Positions 17,244-26,255 are shown, counted from the stretch's first letter. The stretch: 64,000 nucleotides of DNA from DATJGR01 sp041739525 (GCA_041739525.1 JBGSNQ010000075.1:1-64000), one strand, 5' to 3'. Numbers and translations: made by a program. Notes: generated by a model from the sequence alone, not told the origin.

Positions 17244-17947
17244 AGGCCGGCCACCAACGGCAGTTCGACGGTCGCGCAGGTGCCGAGGCCAACTGAAGAT
17301 TCGAGTACGAACCGTCCGCCATGTGCTTTCGACACGCCGTCGACGATCGAAAGCCCGAGACCGGTGCCGCCTATCCGACCCGATACAAACGGTTGTCGCG
17401 CCCGTTCCAGCATCGCAGCGTCCATGCCGGGACCGTTGTCGACGATGGAGACGCGCAGCGTGTTGTCCAACGACGCAACGATGACGCGCAGTGCAACATC
17501 GCTGCCACCCACGCCGACCGCATTGTCGACGAGGTTCGTCAGCGCGCCGACCAGCGTCGCGAGATCTCCGTCGATGTACTCGTCGCTGGTGTAGCGTTCG
17601 TCCCACGTCACCGAATGTCCGTCGAGTAACGACGACCAGGCGTCGCGCATCCCCGCCACCAACGCGGAAACCGAAAACGTGTGCCGCTCGCTCAATTCGC
17701 CGCGCACGAATACGAGCGCGTTGCGGATCTGATGCTCGATAGCTTGCAAACTGCTGCGCAATCGCTCGAGCCGCGCGCGCACTTCGCTGCCGCTTTCCGT
17801 CATCAGCAGGTGTTCAACCGACAATCCGGCGACCGTCAGCGGATTACGAATCTGGTGCGCCAACGCGGCCTGCGCCTCCACGACGATGAACATCGCGTCG
17901 TTCTGAGGGCTGGCCCGTGTCGTAAATTTCGATTCTGCGGCGATCAT
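17240..17947 (-). CDS. fleS: Sensor histidine kinase FleS/FlrB-like, short
   Basis: A 235-residue soluble kinase. The phospho-accepting His31 is in ALAHQIRNPLTVAG (H box with the typical I-R-N-P-L). The catalytic domain has the N box NLVDNAVG, the G1 box DNGPGMD and the G2 box GGTGLGLSIV. FleS/FlrB usually carries a PAS domain before the H box; here only about 25 residues precede it. It lies downstream of fleQ and is coupled to fleR, whose receiver is missing. Confidence 0.9.
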   Translation of the reverse strand: MIAAESKFTTRASPQNDAMFIVVEAQAALAHQIRNPLTVAGLSVEHLLMTESGSEVRARLERLRSSLQAIEHQIRNALVFVRGELSERHTFSVSALVAGMRDAWSSLLDGHSVTWDERYTSDEYIDGDLATLVGALTNLVDNAVGVGGSDVALRVIVASLDNTLRVSIVDNGPGMDAAMLERARQPFVSGRIGGTGLGLSIVDGVSKAHGGRFVLESSVGLGTCATVELPLVAGL

Positions 17948-17967
17948 CTGGCGTTCCTCATGGGCGT

Positions 17968-19317
17968 TCAGGCGACGTCGGAGCGTTGCAGGCCGTACTT
18001 GCGCATCTTCTCGACCAGCGTGGTGCGGCGGATGTGCAAGCGGTCGGCCGCGCGCGCGACCACCGAGTCGGTGTCGTCGAGTGCCTGGCGAATCAGGCTG
18101 CGCTCGAGCCGATTCAGGTAATCCTTCAGGTCGATACCGTTAACTGGCAGAGACGGCGGTCGATCGGGGTCGATCAACACCTCGACGCCACTGCGTTCAA
18201 TCGATGGCCCTCCGAGCGTTTCGGCGGTCCCCTGCGCCTTGATCTTGTTGGGCAGGTTGGCGATGCCAACGACGCTGCCGGGGTGCGCGATCGCCATCCG
18301 TTCAACCAGATTGGCGAGTTCGCGGACATTGCCGGGCCATGCATACGTCTCGAATGCGGCCATCGCCGCAGCGTCGAAACGAACCGACACGCGTTGGCGC
18401 GCCTCGACCTCCGCCGACAACGCGCTGACGAGTACGGCAATGTCGGAAGCGCGTTCGCGCAACGCCGGAAGTGCGATGGGAAACACGTTCAATCGATAGA
18501 ACAGGTCTTCGCGGAATTCGCCGACCCGGATCATCGCCTCGAGGTCGCGATGCGTCGCCGCGATGATTCTGACGTTGCATTTGATCGTGGTGCTGCCGCC
18601 GACGCGTTCAAAACAACGTTCCTGCAGCACGCGCAACAGCTTCACCTGCATCGACATCGGCAGTTCGCCGATCTCGTCCAGGAACAGGGTGCCGCCGTTG
18701 GCCATCTCGAATCGGCCGGGTTTGCTCGTGAGAGCACCTGTAAAGGCACCCTTCTCGTGCCCGAACAGTTCGCTTTCGAGCAATTCCGACGGAATTGCTC
18801 CGCAATTGAGCGGCACGAACGGTCCGTCCGCACGATGCGACGCGCGATGCAGCGCGCGCGCGACGACCTCTTTACCGGTGCCGGACTCGCCGGTGAGCAA
18901 CACCGTCACGTCGCGGCCGGCGACTTTGCCCATCGACTCGCGCAACGCGTTCATTCGAGCGCTGCAACCGACCAGGTCGGCGAACTTCAAAGTCTCTTTC
19001 TCGGTGGGCGGCCAGTCGAAGCCCTGTTGGTCGCGAAATTGTGCCGCCGCATGCAGCGCCGACAGCAGTTCGTTGAGCTGCAACGGAAGCGCGAGACTCG
19101 CCACCGCAGCGTCGTCCTGCACTGTCGTCCCGATCCGAATGAGCGGTACCGACAACTCGCCTACTGTCGTATCGGTGCAGACGGTTCCGATGTCGCCCGG
19201 CATGTGCAGCACGTCTGCGATCCGTACTACCGTCTCGCCGACGAACTCGAGCCGCTCGACCACATGTCGCGCCGTCTCGGCGTCGTCGATCCTTACCGCT
19301 ACCCGTAGTCGACTCAT
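17968..19317 (-). CDS. fleQ: Flagellar master regulator FleQ/FlrA-like
   Basis: A 449-residue sigma-54 activator with a degenerate N-terminal FleQ domain (1-110, without phospho-acceptor Asp). It also has an AAA+ domain with Walker A GESGTGKE at 143-150, GAFTGA at 190-195 and Walker B GGTLFLDEIGE at about 208-218. The C-terminal helix-turn-helix with the hallmark DLKDYLNRLERSLIRQAL and AADRLHIRRTTLVEKMRK confirms the FleQ subfamily. FleQ tops the flagellar hierarchy and in Pseudomonas also binds c-di-GMP and works with FleN. It is separated from fleS by 20 bp and divergent from the sulfotransferase gene. Confidence 0.93.
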   Translation of the reverse strand: MSRLRVAVRIDDAETARHVVERLEFVGETVVRIADVLHMPGDIGTVCTDTTVGELSVPLIRIGTTVQDDAAVASLALPLQLNELLSALHAAAQFRDQQGFDWPPTEKETLKFADLVGCSARMNALRESMGKVAGRDVTVLLTGESGTGKEVVARALHRASHRADGPFVPLNCGAIPSELLESELFGHEKGAFTGALTSKPGRFEMANGGTLFLDEIGELPMSMQVKLLRVLQERCFERVGGSTTIKCNVRIIAATHRDLEAMIRVGEFREDLFYRLNVFPIALPALRERASDIAVLVSALSAEVEARQRVSVRFDAAAMAAFETYAWPGNVRELANLVERMAIAHPGSVVGIANLPNKIKAQGTAETLGGPSIERSGVEVLIDPDRPPSLPVNGIDLKDYLNRLERSLIRQALDDTDSVVARAADRLHIRRTTLVEKMRKYGLQRSDVA

Positions 19318-19483
19318 CGTGCCCCACGCTTAAGTTGGCTCCGTTCGAAGTAAAGTACGCAAAAGCGATAGGTCAAATTCCCGGCGGAACGCATCGAAAC
19401 GGGCGGCGGTTTCCCGACTCGCTCGGCCGAAACGGCGTGCCATAATGCGCGCCGCCGATTCGCCCCACCCCGAAAACCGAAAC

Positions 19484-20176
19484 ATGATCGTCTGCCACCG
19501 CCACCGCTTCATATTCATCACGACCCGCAAGACTGCCGGCGCCGCCATCGAAGCCGCGTTAGCGGAATTCTGCAGCGCCGGCGACATCGTCACCGGGGTC
19601 TCGACTGCCTACGGTGCGACGCAGGTGCGCACGGCATCAGGGCGCAATGCAGGGATGGCCGGTACGCGCCATCGACCCTTCGACTGGCTGCGGCTGGTGT
19701 TGCGCGGCGAACGCGCGCGTCTCGACAAGCACATGGGTGCCATCGAAATTCGAGAACTGCTGGGCAACGAGGCGTGGGGCAGCTACTTCAAGTTCTGTGT
19801 GGAGCGCGATCCCTGGGAAAAAGCCGTCGCGTTGTACGAGCAACGCACGCGCGAAAAGAAGCCGCGCCCGACGCTTGCTCAGTTCCTCACTGAAACGCGT
19901 CCCGCGTCGCTTTCGAATTTCGACTTGTACAGCATCGACGGCGCACTGGCGGTTGATCGGGTGATTCGATACGAACACCTCGAAGCCGAACTCGAAGCGG
20001 TGCGCAATCTGCTGAATCTGCCGGGGCCGATCGCACTGCAAGCAAGCGGCGCACGTGCGCCGCACTATTCGGCTGCAATCGGTGCGCGGGAGCGCGCTTT
20101 GATCGACGCGGCGTGCGCGCGCGAGATCGAACTATTCGGTTATGCGTTCAGCGAGGTCGCGCCGGAGGATCGATAG
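19484..20176 (+). CDS. Sulfotransferase family protein within the flagellar cluster
   Basis: A 230-residue soluble protein from ATG at 19484 (an in-frame ATG at 19445 would add 13 residues). The N-terminus RFIFITTRKTAGAAIEAAL is the PAPS 5'-phosphosulfate loop, and KFCVERDPWEKAVALYEQ is the 3'-phosphate-binding motif. These mark a PAPS-dependent sulfotransferase. Its gene is the only plus-strand gene between flgA and the non-flagellar block besides one tiny ORF, sits between fleQ and fliT, and its 3' end overlaps fliT tail to tail by 37 bp. Modification of flagellin or its glycans is an attractive but unproved role. Confidence 0.85.
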   Translation: MIVCHRHRFIFITTRKTAGAAIEAALAEFCSAGDIVTGVSTAYGATQVRTASGRNAGMAGTRHRPFDWLRLVLRGERARLDKHMGAIEIRELLGNEAWGSYFKFCVERDPWEKAVALYEQRTREKKPRPTLAQFLTETRPASLSNFDLYSIDGALAVDRVIRYEHLEAELEAVRNLLNLPGPIALQASGARAPHYSAAIGARERALIDAACAREIELFGYAFSEVAPEDR

Positions 20177-20457
20177 GCCGACAAACCCACCTGGGTGCGA
20201 CGGTGCTCGCCCATCAACTTCTGCAGACGGTTCCGTTCGGTCTCGCACTGCACCCGCAGATCACGACACAAGTCGGCAAGCTCGGTGAGCACACCGGTTG
20301 CATTCGGGCTGGAGATGGCGACCAGCGCCGCAACGAGATGACGTACCTCGACATCAGCCGCGCGCAGCGCGTCGGGATCGAATGCTTCAACCGCGCGTAT
20401 GACCCGTTCGACCAGAGTTGTAGCGACGTGAGAACCGCCGGCGCGGGCCGACGTCAT
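20140..20457 (-). CDS. fliT: FliT-like flagellar chaperone
   Basis: A 105-residue, mainly helical protein from ATG at 20457, overlapping the fliS stop (ATGA). FliT proteins chaperone the cap protein FliD and, in enterics, restrain FlhDC. Sequence similarity within the family is low; the assignment rests on size, helical composition (LLTELADLCRDLRVQCETERNRLQKLM-type helix) and position after fliD-fliS. The C-terminus overlaps the convergent sulfotransferase gene. Confidence 0.65.
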   Translation of the reverse strand: MTSARAGGSHVATTLVERVIRAVEAFDPDALRAADVEVRHLVAALVAISSPNATGVLTELADLCRDLRVQCETERNRLQKLMGEHRRTQVGLSAYRSSGATSLNA

Positions 20458-20972
20458 GAGTACTGTACCTGCTGCGCGGCCGGCGCCCTCTCGTCGATGG
20501 CATCCCACGCGCCCTTGAGCGTGCGCACCAGATCGATTACTTCGTCGATCGCTTTCAGATCGCTATCGACATTCGCGCGGAACAACCGACGCTGCATGTA
20601 TTCGTAGAGCGAGTCCAGATTTTCCGCAAGGGAACCGCCACGCTCCCGGTCGAGACAACCTTGCAGCGCACCGATGATGCCTAGCGCGGTATCGAGTGCT
20701 TCATTGCGCCCCTCGATGTCGCGGTGAGTGATACACCCTTTCGCGCGTATCAGGCGGGCGAGCGTGCCGTCGAGCATCAGCTTGACGAGTTGCTGCGAAT
20801 TCGCCGACTCGACGGCGGTAGCGATGTTCAAACGGCTGTACGCCTGGGCTCCGTGATTCACGTTCGGTCCTTCGCCTGCGGCTTTGGTGAGTTGAGCGCT
20901 GCTGTTGTGAAGATGATTGTGAAGATGATTGTGAAGATGTTGACGGCTGCGGTTCGGCAAACTTGAGCTCAT
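20454..20972 (-). CDS. fliS: Flagellin chaperone FliS with His-rich N-terminal repeat
   Basis: A 172-residue FliS, the cytoplasmic chaperone that keeps flagellin unfolded for export. The domain starts near residue 42 (AYSRLNIATAVESANSQQLV, LMLDGTLARLIRAKGC), with the expected four-helix bundle after it. The first 40 residues are an extension containing HLHN repeated three times, encoded by a 12-bp tandem DNA repeat. Start and stop overlap fliD and fliT by ATGA. Confidence 0.92.
   Translation of the reverse strand: MSSSLPNRSRQHLHNHLHNHLHNSSAQLTKAAGEGPNVNHGAQAYSRLNIATAVESANSQQLVKLMLDGTLARLIRAKGCITHRDIEGRNEALDTALGIIGALQGCLDRERGGSLAENLDSLYEYMQRRLFRANVDSDLKAIDEVIDLVRTLKGAWDAIDERAPAAQQVQYS
20905..20940 (-). 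repeat. 12-bp tandem repeat (three copies) in fliS
   Basis: Three consecutive units of TTGTGAAGATGA (the last ends in T) at 20905-20916, 20917-20928 and 20929-20940. On the coding strand they encode the repeated HLHN motif near the FliS N-terminus. The length keeps the reading frame. Confidence 0.85.
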
Positions 20973-23407
20973 GACGATGAGTTGTTCTGCTTCGCCAGCG
21001 CACTCAACTGCTGAGTCAGATACGTCGAGGTGCTGTTCAGCTGCGAGATCAGCGCATCGGCCGCCGCAAACTGAGTCTGCAGACGGGTCTGCAACGCAGT
21101 CATGCGCGCTTCGAACGCTTCCTTGTCCTCTGCCAGGTCCTTTGCGCGCGCCTCGAGACTTGCCTGCTTGTTCGCGAACAAGCCGCCGGTCGACAACGCG
21201 TCGGTCAGCGCCTGCCCGACGCGATTCATGACACCGCGCACCAGCGTTACGGTGCCGCGATCACCGAGCGCGCCGCCGCGAATGAGCAGAGAAATTCCGC
21301 CGGCAGCATCGGCAGCGGTCGCGGGGTCGCGTCCCGCAGTGCCGCTACCAACGGAAAGGCCGAGTGCAGTGACCGCACCGGCCGCAACCGTCGTCACTGC
21401 GACAGACGACGTCGATCCCTTGTTGGCCGACGTGATGGTGAAGCGTCCAGCCGCCGCGTCGTAGGCAACCAACACGGATGCGCCGCCGCCCACCAACGCC
21501 GAATCGGCATTGATGCGTGCTTCCATCTCCGCCGCCAGCGCGTCACCACTGGCGTAGTCGCCTTCGGTCAGCGCGATTACGCCACTCGCCACGCCGTCGA
21601 CGCGCACAGCAAACGTGTTGTTGGTTGCATCGAGCGTCAATGGCGTTGTGAATGCCGCGGTCGGCGCGCCGCGGAAGAAGCCCGACGATGCAGGCTGCGG
21701 CCCGCTCGGCACACTCAGGAACTGACCGTTGCCCACCGCGGTGATGCCGTTGATGGTTCCCGCTACGTTCACGCCGACTACCCCATCGGCCACGCTGAAT
21801 CCGAGCGTTGCAGTGGTATCGGTGTCGATCGCGGCGACCGACGCGGTCGACGTGGTGCCATAGCGCGACGACGCGATGCTGAAATGATTGTCCGTCGGAT
21901 CGAACGTAACAGTCGCGGTCACGTTCGCAGCCTTCAGCGCCGTGTCCGCATTGATCTTCGCCTGCAGTTCCGCCGCCAGCGCCGCGCCGGTGGTGTACGT
22001 CGCGTGGGTGAGCGCAAGTGCGCCCGATGTGACCCCGTCGATCGTGACGGACAACGCGTCGTTCGCATCGCCGATGACGATCGGCGTGAAAGCGCCAACT
22101 CCCAGCGACACGCCGTTGATCGTGCCGTGCGTAGCGAGCTGCGTTACGTCGACCGCATAGGTGCCGGCCGCGGTCTTGCTGCTGAAGCCCGCAACCTCCA
22201 CGAGGCTGTCGCTCGAGGTGCTTTGCGACGCGAGCAAGCCCTGGACGCCGGCCGGATCCTTTGCGAGCGCCGCGCTCAGCTTCGATTCGTCGAACGTCAG
22301 GTAGTACCCGTTGTTCTGGTCGGACGTCACACCAAGATCGACCAACGAGCGCACCGAGCCGCTGCCGACGCCGTTTACCGACGCCGTCAGTATCCGCTGG
22401 AGCTGCGTTTGGATGCTGCGTATCGCCGAGTCGCCAGTCAGCAGCGAACCCTCGTTCTTTTCGGAATCATACGCAGTCAAATTTCCCGTCAACGCACGCA
22501 CGTCGTTGAAGGCATCGACGAAGGCATGCATCTTCTCCGCGATACCCGCGGTGTCTTGTGCAACCGTGACCACGGCCGGGGAACCTTCGCTTACCGATTG
22601 CAGCGTGAAGGTCAGCCCATCGACCACGCCGCTCACCGTATTCGAGTCACGCGTTATCGGAATGCCGTCGATCGTCATGGCGGCGTCTTCCGCCGCTACC
22701 GTCTGCGACATGTTCGTGTCGGGCGTGCTCGCCGACGCGTTGAATGCAAGCGCCGAAAGCCCGGCCGTGGTTCCTTCGGTCACATTGACCTGCATGCTGT
22801 TCGCGGCGCCTAGCTGATCCGAAGCCAGCACCAGCCGATAACCCTGGCCGTCGTTGACGATGTTCGCCGTAACGCCGACATCGGCAGCATTGATTGCGTC
22901 GCGGACGCCGGCGAGCGAGTTGTTACCGTCGCCGATGACGACGCTCACCGCCGTGCGGGCGGCGTTGGCCGTAAACGTGTCGTACGCACCGCCGCTGGTG
23001 AACGCCGTGGTGCCAAAGGAGATGTCGAGCGTGCCGCTGCCGACGACGGAAGTGATGTCGTCGAAGCGCTTGCTCGCAATCGTATGTGCGCGCGCGAGCG
23101 CACTCACTTCGACGGTGTGAACACCGCCCTGCGCTTTGTTCGTTGCCGTCGCACTTACCGACGAGGGATCGCTCGACGTTGCGGAATTGAGCAGCACGCT
23201 GGATGCATCACCGAGCGCTTTCGCCTTGGCGCGTAATGCGTCGACCGTGGTCTTGACTGCGCCGAACGCCGAAACCTTCGCATCGATCTCCGCCTTCTTC
23301 GCGGTCATGCGCGCATCGGTTGCATTGCGCTCCGACGAGACGATCTTGTCGATCAGCTCGGACGTGAGTAAACCGGAACCGATACCGAGAGATTGAATCG
23401 ATGCCAT
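20969..23407 (-). CDS. fliD: Flagellar cap protein FliD, enlarged
   Basis: The filament cap and flagellin-folding protein, 812 residues against roughly 450-480 in many gammaproteobacteria. The N-terminal D0/D1 part is standard (ASIQSLGIGSGLLTSELIDKI) and the C-terminal coiled coil is intact (ALQTRLQTQFAAADALISQLNSTSTYLTQQLSAL). The extra length lies at about 400-710 and contains two related modules, about 442-535 and 587-685, each with a DGVxSGxxALT segment followed by ALAAE-x-AxINADxAL. The gene overlaps fliS and is followed upstream by flaG after 117 bp. Confidence 0.93.
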   Translation of the reverse strand: MASIQSLGIGSGLLTSELIDKIVSSERNATDARMTAKKAEIDAKVSAFGAVKTTVDALRAKAKALGDASSVLLNSATSSDPSSVSATATNKAQGGVHTVEVSALARAHTIASKRFDDITSVVGSGTLDISFGTTAFTSGGAYDTFTANAARTAVSVVIGDGNNSLAGVRDAINAADVGVTANIVNDGQGYRLVLASDQLGAANSMQVNVTEGTTAGLSALAFNASASTPDTNMSQTVAAEDAAMTIDGIPITRDSNTVSGVVDGLTFTLQSVSEGSPAVVTVAQDTAGIAEKMHAFVDAFNDVRALTGNLTAYDSEKNEGSLLTGDSAIRSIQTQLQRILTASVNGVGSGSVRSLVDLGVTSDQNNGYYLTFDESKLSAALAKDPAGVQGLLASQSTSSDSLVEVAGFSSKTAAGTYAVDVTQLATHGTINGVSLGVGAFTPIVIGDANDALSVTIDGVTSGALALTHATYTTGAALAAELQAKINADTALKAANVTATVTFDPTDNHFSIASSRYGTTSTASVAAIDTDTTATLGFSVADGVVGVNVAGTINGITAVGNGQFLSVPSGPQPASSGFFRGAPTAAFTTPLTLDATNNTFAVRVDGVASGVIALTEGDYASGDALAAEMEARINADSALVGGGASVLVAYDAAAGRFTITSANKGSTSSVAVTTVAAGAVTALGLSVGSGTAGRDPATAADAAGGISLLIRGGALGDRGTVTLVRGVMNRVGQALTDALSTGGLFANKQASLEARAKDLAEDKEAFEARMTALQTRLQTQFAAADALISQLNSTSTYLTQQLSALAKQNNSSS

Positions 23408-23500
23408 AACGTCGCCGTCTTGGGTGGAGCGGCAGCATCGGCGTCCCTGCCGACACTGCTCCTCCGTGAGTGACTACCCGGCTAGTATCCTGTCGAAGAA

Positions 23501-23516
23501 CTCCGCCTTCGCGGAG
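23501..23516. other. Small perfect hairpin in the flaG-fliD spacer
   Basis: CTCCGC and GCGGAG pair around a 4-nt loop in the 117-bp spacer. No T-tract follows in either direction; it may be an RNA stability element. No promoter was recognised in this spacer. Confidence 0.4.
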
Positions 23517-23524
23517 CACCCGCA

Positions 23525-24004
23525 CTAGATCCGAGTGTTGATCAGCCCGCCACCGGCATCTGCCGGTCGTCCATCGGCCGAGTACCCTCCCCTCAGTGAC
23601 GAAGGTTGGTACTGCGACTGAAGGTTCAAGTTCCGTGCCAACCTCAAAGCCACCTCGCTCGGTATCTGCCGGATCACCGTCTTGGTGGTTCGGTCGATCA
23701 CACGCACAACCGTTGCGCCCGACCCTTCGTCCATAGAGAACTCGAGGTCGCGCTGGATCGATTGCGCGTAGTGGTTGAGCTGCGCAACGGCCTTCTCGAC
23801 TACTTGTCGAGACTCGGCCGCGACGCGCTCCCTTCGCGTTTCATCTGCGCCGTCGGGAACGACCGGCACATTGTTGCCGGTCGATGTTCCCGTCGTTGCC
23901 GATCCGGGGAGTACCACCGGATCGACGCTGACTGTCGTTGCATCCTTGCGAATGACATCCGTCGCAACTGCACGCGAATTCGAAAGCGTACTTATGTCTT
24001 GCAT
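23525..24004 (-). CDS. flaG: Flagellar protein FlaG
   Basis: A 159-residue protein from ATG at 24004 with GAGG well placed upstream; an in-frame GTG at 24016 would overlap that ribosome site. The C-terminal half has the FlaG domain (LQFSMDEGSGATVVRVIDRT-like strand pattern, IRQIPSEVALRLARNL). FlaG affects filament length; its mechanism is unclear. It lies between fliC and fliD as in Pseudomonas and Vibrio. Confidence 0.88.
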   Translation of the reverse strand: MQDISTLSNSRAVATDVIRKDATTVSVDPVVLPGSATTGTSTGNNVPVVPDGADETRRERVAAESRQVVEKAVAQLNHYAQSIQRDLEFSMDEGSGATVVRVIDRTTKTVIRQIPSEVALRLARNLNLQSQYQPSSLRGGYSADGRPADAGGGLINTRI

Positions 24005-24028
24005 AACGGACCTCACGTTTTGCGGATC

Positions 24029-24076
24029 ATCGGGCCGGCGCCCCTAACAGGTTGTTGAAAGCTGCGCCGGTCCGAT
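24029..24076 (-). terminator. Large inverted repeat after fliC
   Basis: ATCGGGCCGGCGC at 24029-24041 and GCGCCGGTCCGAT at 24064-24076 pair over 13 positions with one mismatch, leaving a 22-nt loop. It lies between the fliC stop and flaG. No strong T-tract follows, so it may attenuate fliC read-through into flaG-fliDST or protect the 3' end of fliC mRNA. Confidence 0.5.
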
Positions 24077-24092
24077 CACCTCATCACGCCTC

Positions 24093-26168
24093 TTACTGGA
24101 GGAGCGACAGCACCAGCTGCGGCTGGGCATTCGCTTGAGCCAGAATTGCAATACCTGCCTGTTGCAGGATCTGCGTCCGCGACAACTCGGCCGTTTCCTT
24201 CGCGAAGTCGGTGTCCAACACTCGCGACCGTGCGGCCGAGAGGTTTTCGACGTTGATCGAGATCGTGGAAATGGTCGAGTCGAGGCGGTTCTGGATGGCG
24301 CCCAGATTTGCTCGTTCCCGGTTCACGGAGTCGAGTGCGTTGTCGGCCGCCGACAGCGCTTTTTCCGCACCGGCTACCGTCGAGATGTCGACGTCGGTCA
24401 GGAACTGGCCCTTCGTGGCACCACCGAACGTACCGAGTTCGAAGCCACCGTTACTGACGCCGGCGTTGCCGCCCGAGCCCGCTGCGACCGTGAACGCACC
24501 GGCCGACGACAGATTGATCGTCGAGGCGGTCACTTTCGCACCACCCGTACCGATACCTGCAGTCGTCGTGTCGAGACCAACCGCCGCACCGAAGTTCGCA
24601 GCCGACACATCCACGGCAACGTTGCGACCGTCCGCAGCCGTCAGGGTGATCGTCACGCCGTTGTCCGTCGCGACCACGCCCGTCTGACCGCTGATCGTGT
24701 TGATCGCGTTGATCATGTTCGTACGGTTGCCATCGAGGTCCGTTGCGCTCGCGGTGAACGACGTCGTTGCCACGCCGTTGATCGTCACGGTGCCGGCTAC
24801 AGCCGCGCCCGTTTGCGACGTACCGCCAACGACCTGCGTCGCATTGACTACAGCCTTGACGCCCGTCTGGCTCGTCGCACGATTGATCGAAGCCGCGATT
24901 GCGAGGCCACTGGCCGCGTTATCGGTGCTCGAGGCCGTATCGTCGATCGACTTCGACGCACCAATCGTCACGCCGTTGATGACCAGATCGCCTGCCGCCA
25001 TCGCCGTCAGTGTTGCGCCTTGACGCACGAGCGACGTCACAGCGGCGGTCGTACCGCCCTTCACACCGGCGGAAAGACCGGAGTTGGAAACGTTGCCGCT
25101 GCCGGTGTTGTCGCCACCACCGATCGTGATGTCGCTACCGTCTTGCGAAACGAGCGTGTAACCGCCTTCGTAGGTGCCCGCCGCAGCCAATCCCGTCGCG
25201 GCGGCAGTCACCGTCGTGAACGCGATCGTGATGTTGCGGCCGTCCATCGCCTGGAGGATCACACCACCGTTGTCTGCGCCGGAATCGATCGCCATCACGC
25301 CCGTCTGTTCCGATTTCGAATTGACGGCTTGAACGACCGACTGACGATCGGCTGCGGCGTCCGCACCGCCGGTTGCCACGTTGATGGTCACGCCGTTGAT
25401 CGCGACGCTTCCGCTCAGCGCGGCCGCGGTCATTGCCGAACCGGCCTGAACGTTCGTGTTCACTTGTGCAACCACGCCGGTTTGACCCGACACGCGGTTG
25501 ATCGCCGCCGCTTTTGCAATGGCGCTCGATGCCTTGTTCGTGGTGCTCGCGGTATCGTCGTTCGCCGACGACGGTCCGACCGAAACACCATTGATCGTCA
25601 GGTCGCCGTTACCGAGCGCGCTGCTCGTGCCGCGTGCGCTCACACCCGCGCCGATGCCGCCGCCAAGGGTGCTGGCCGATACCCGCGCCACGCCGAAGCT
25701 GACGGTTTCACCGACGTTCGTGCCGATCTGAACACTGGACGAGAAATTACCGTCGAATATCTTGCGGCCGTTGAAGTTCGTCTGATCGCTGATGCGGCTG
25801 ATCTCGTCGATCAGCTGTCGCGCTTCAGCGTTCAGCGCTTGACGGTCCGTATCGCTGTTCGTCGCGTTGGCCGACTGCAGCGCCAGTTCGCGCAGCCGCT
25901 GCAGACTGTCGGTCATCGCACCGAGCGCGCCTTCAGCGGTTTGTGCCAGGGAGATTCCGTCGCCCGCATTTCGCATGGCAACGTTCAAGCCCCTCACTTG
26001 CGCCGTGAATCGGGTGGAAATGGCCAACCCTGCGGCATCGTCTCGTGCACTGTTGATCCGAAGACCCGAAGACAACCGCGCCAGAGCTTGCGTATTCGCA
26101 TTCTGGGTGGTGTTCAGGTTTCGCTGCGCAATCAACGAACCGATGTTGGTGTTGATAATCTGAGCCAT
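24093..26168 (-). CDS. fliC: Flagellin FliC with duplicated variable region
   Basis: The filament subunit, 691 residues. The D0/D1 N-terminus (MAQIINTNIGSLIAQRNL, LSSGLRINSARDDAAGLAIS) and C-terminus (LGAIQNRLDSTISTI, ending in LQANAQPQLVLSLLQ-like sequence) are fully conserved. The surface-exposed middle contains a block at about 188-320 that recurs at about 393-525; each block begins GDLxINGV and contains a second INGV segment, the flagellin 'hook IN' motif. A sigma-28 promoter lies about 90 bp upstream. The Ser/Thr-rich centre is a plausible glycosylation target, but no modification is shown by sequence. Confidence 0.95.
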   Translation of the reverse strand: MAQIINTNIGSLIAQRNLNTTQNANTQALARLSSGLRINSARDDAAGLAISTRFTAQVRGLNVAMRNAGDGISLAQTAEGALGAMTDSLQRLRELALQSANATNSDTDRQALNAEARQLIDEISRISDQTNFNGRKIFDGNFSSSVQIGTNVGETVSFGVARVSASTLGGGIGAGVSARGTSSALGNGDLTINGVSVGPSSANDDTASTTNKASSAIAKAAAINRVSGQTGVVAQVNTNVQAGSAMTAAALSGSVAINGVTINVATGGADAAADRQSVVQAVNSKSEQTGVMAIDSGADNGGVILQAMDGRNITIAFTTVTAAATGLAAAGTYEGGYTLVSQDGSDITIGGGDNTGSGNVSNSGLSAGVKGGTTAAVTSLVRQGATLTAMAAGDLVINGVTIGASKSIDDTASSTDNAASGLAIAASINRATSQTGVKAVVNATQVVGGTSQTGAAVAGTVTINGVATTSFTASATDLDGNRTNMINAINTISGQTGVVATDNGVTITLTAADGRNVAVDVSAANFGAAVGLDTTTAGIGTGGAKVTASTINLSSAGAFTVAAGSGGNAGVSNGGFELGTFGGATKGQFLTDVDISTVAGAEKALSAADNALDSVNRERANLGAIQNRLDSTISTISINVENLSAARSRVLDTDFAKETAELSRTQILQQAGIAILAQANAQPQLVLSLLQ

Positions 26169-26255
26169 CGTCTTACTCCAATTGCTAACCAGTCTTGGTC
26201 AAAGGAACCGTAAGGTTTAAGTAGTCCTTCGCAAATGAGGGGTACTCGGACCTGT

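Noticed and set aside
20905..20940. Short-spaced repeats considered as a CRISPR array
   Set aside because: 12-bp contiguous units inside fliS without spacers; simple tandem repeat.
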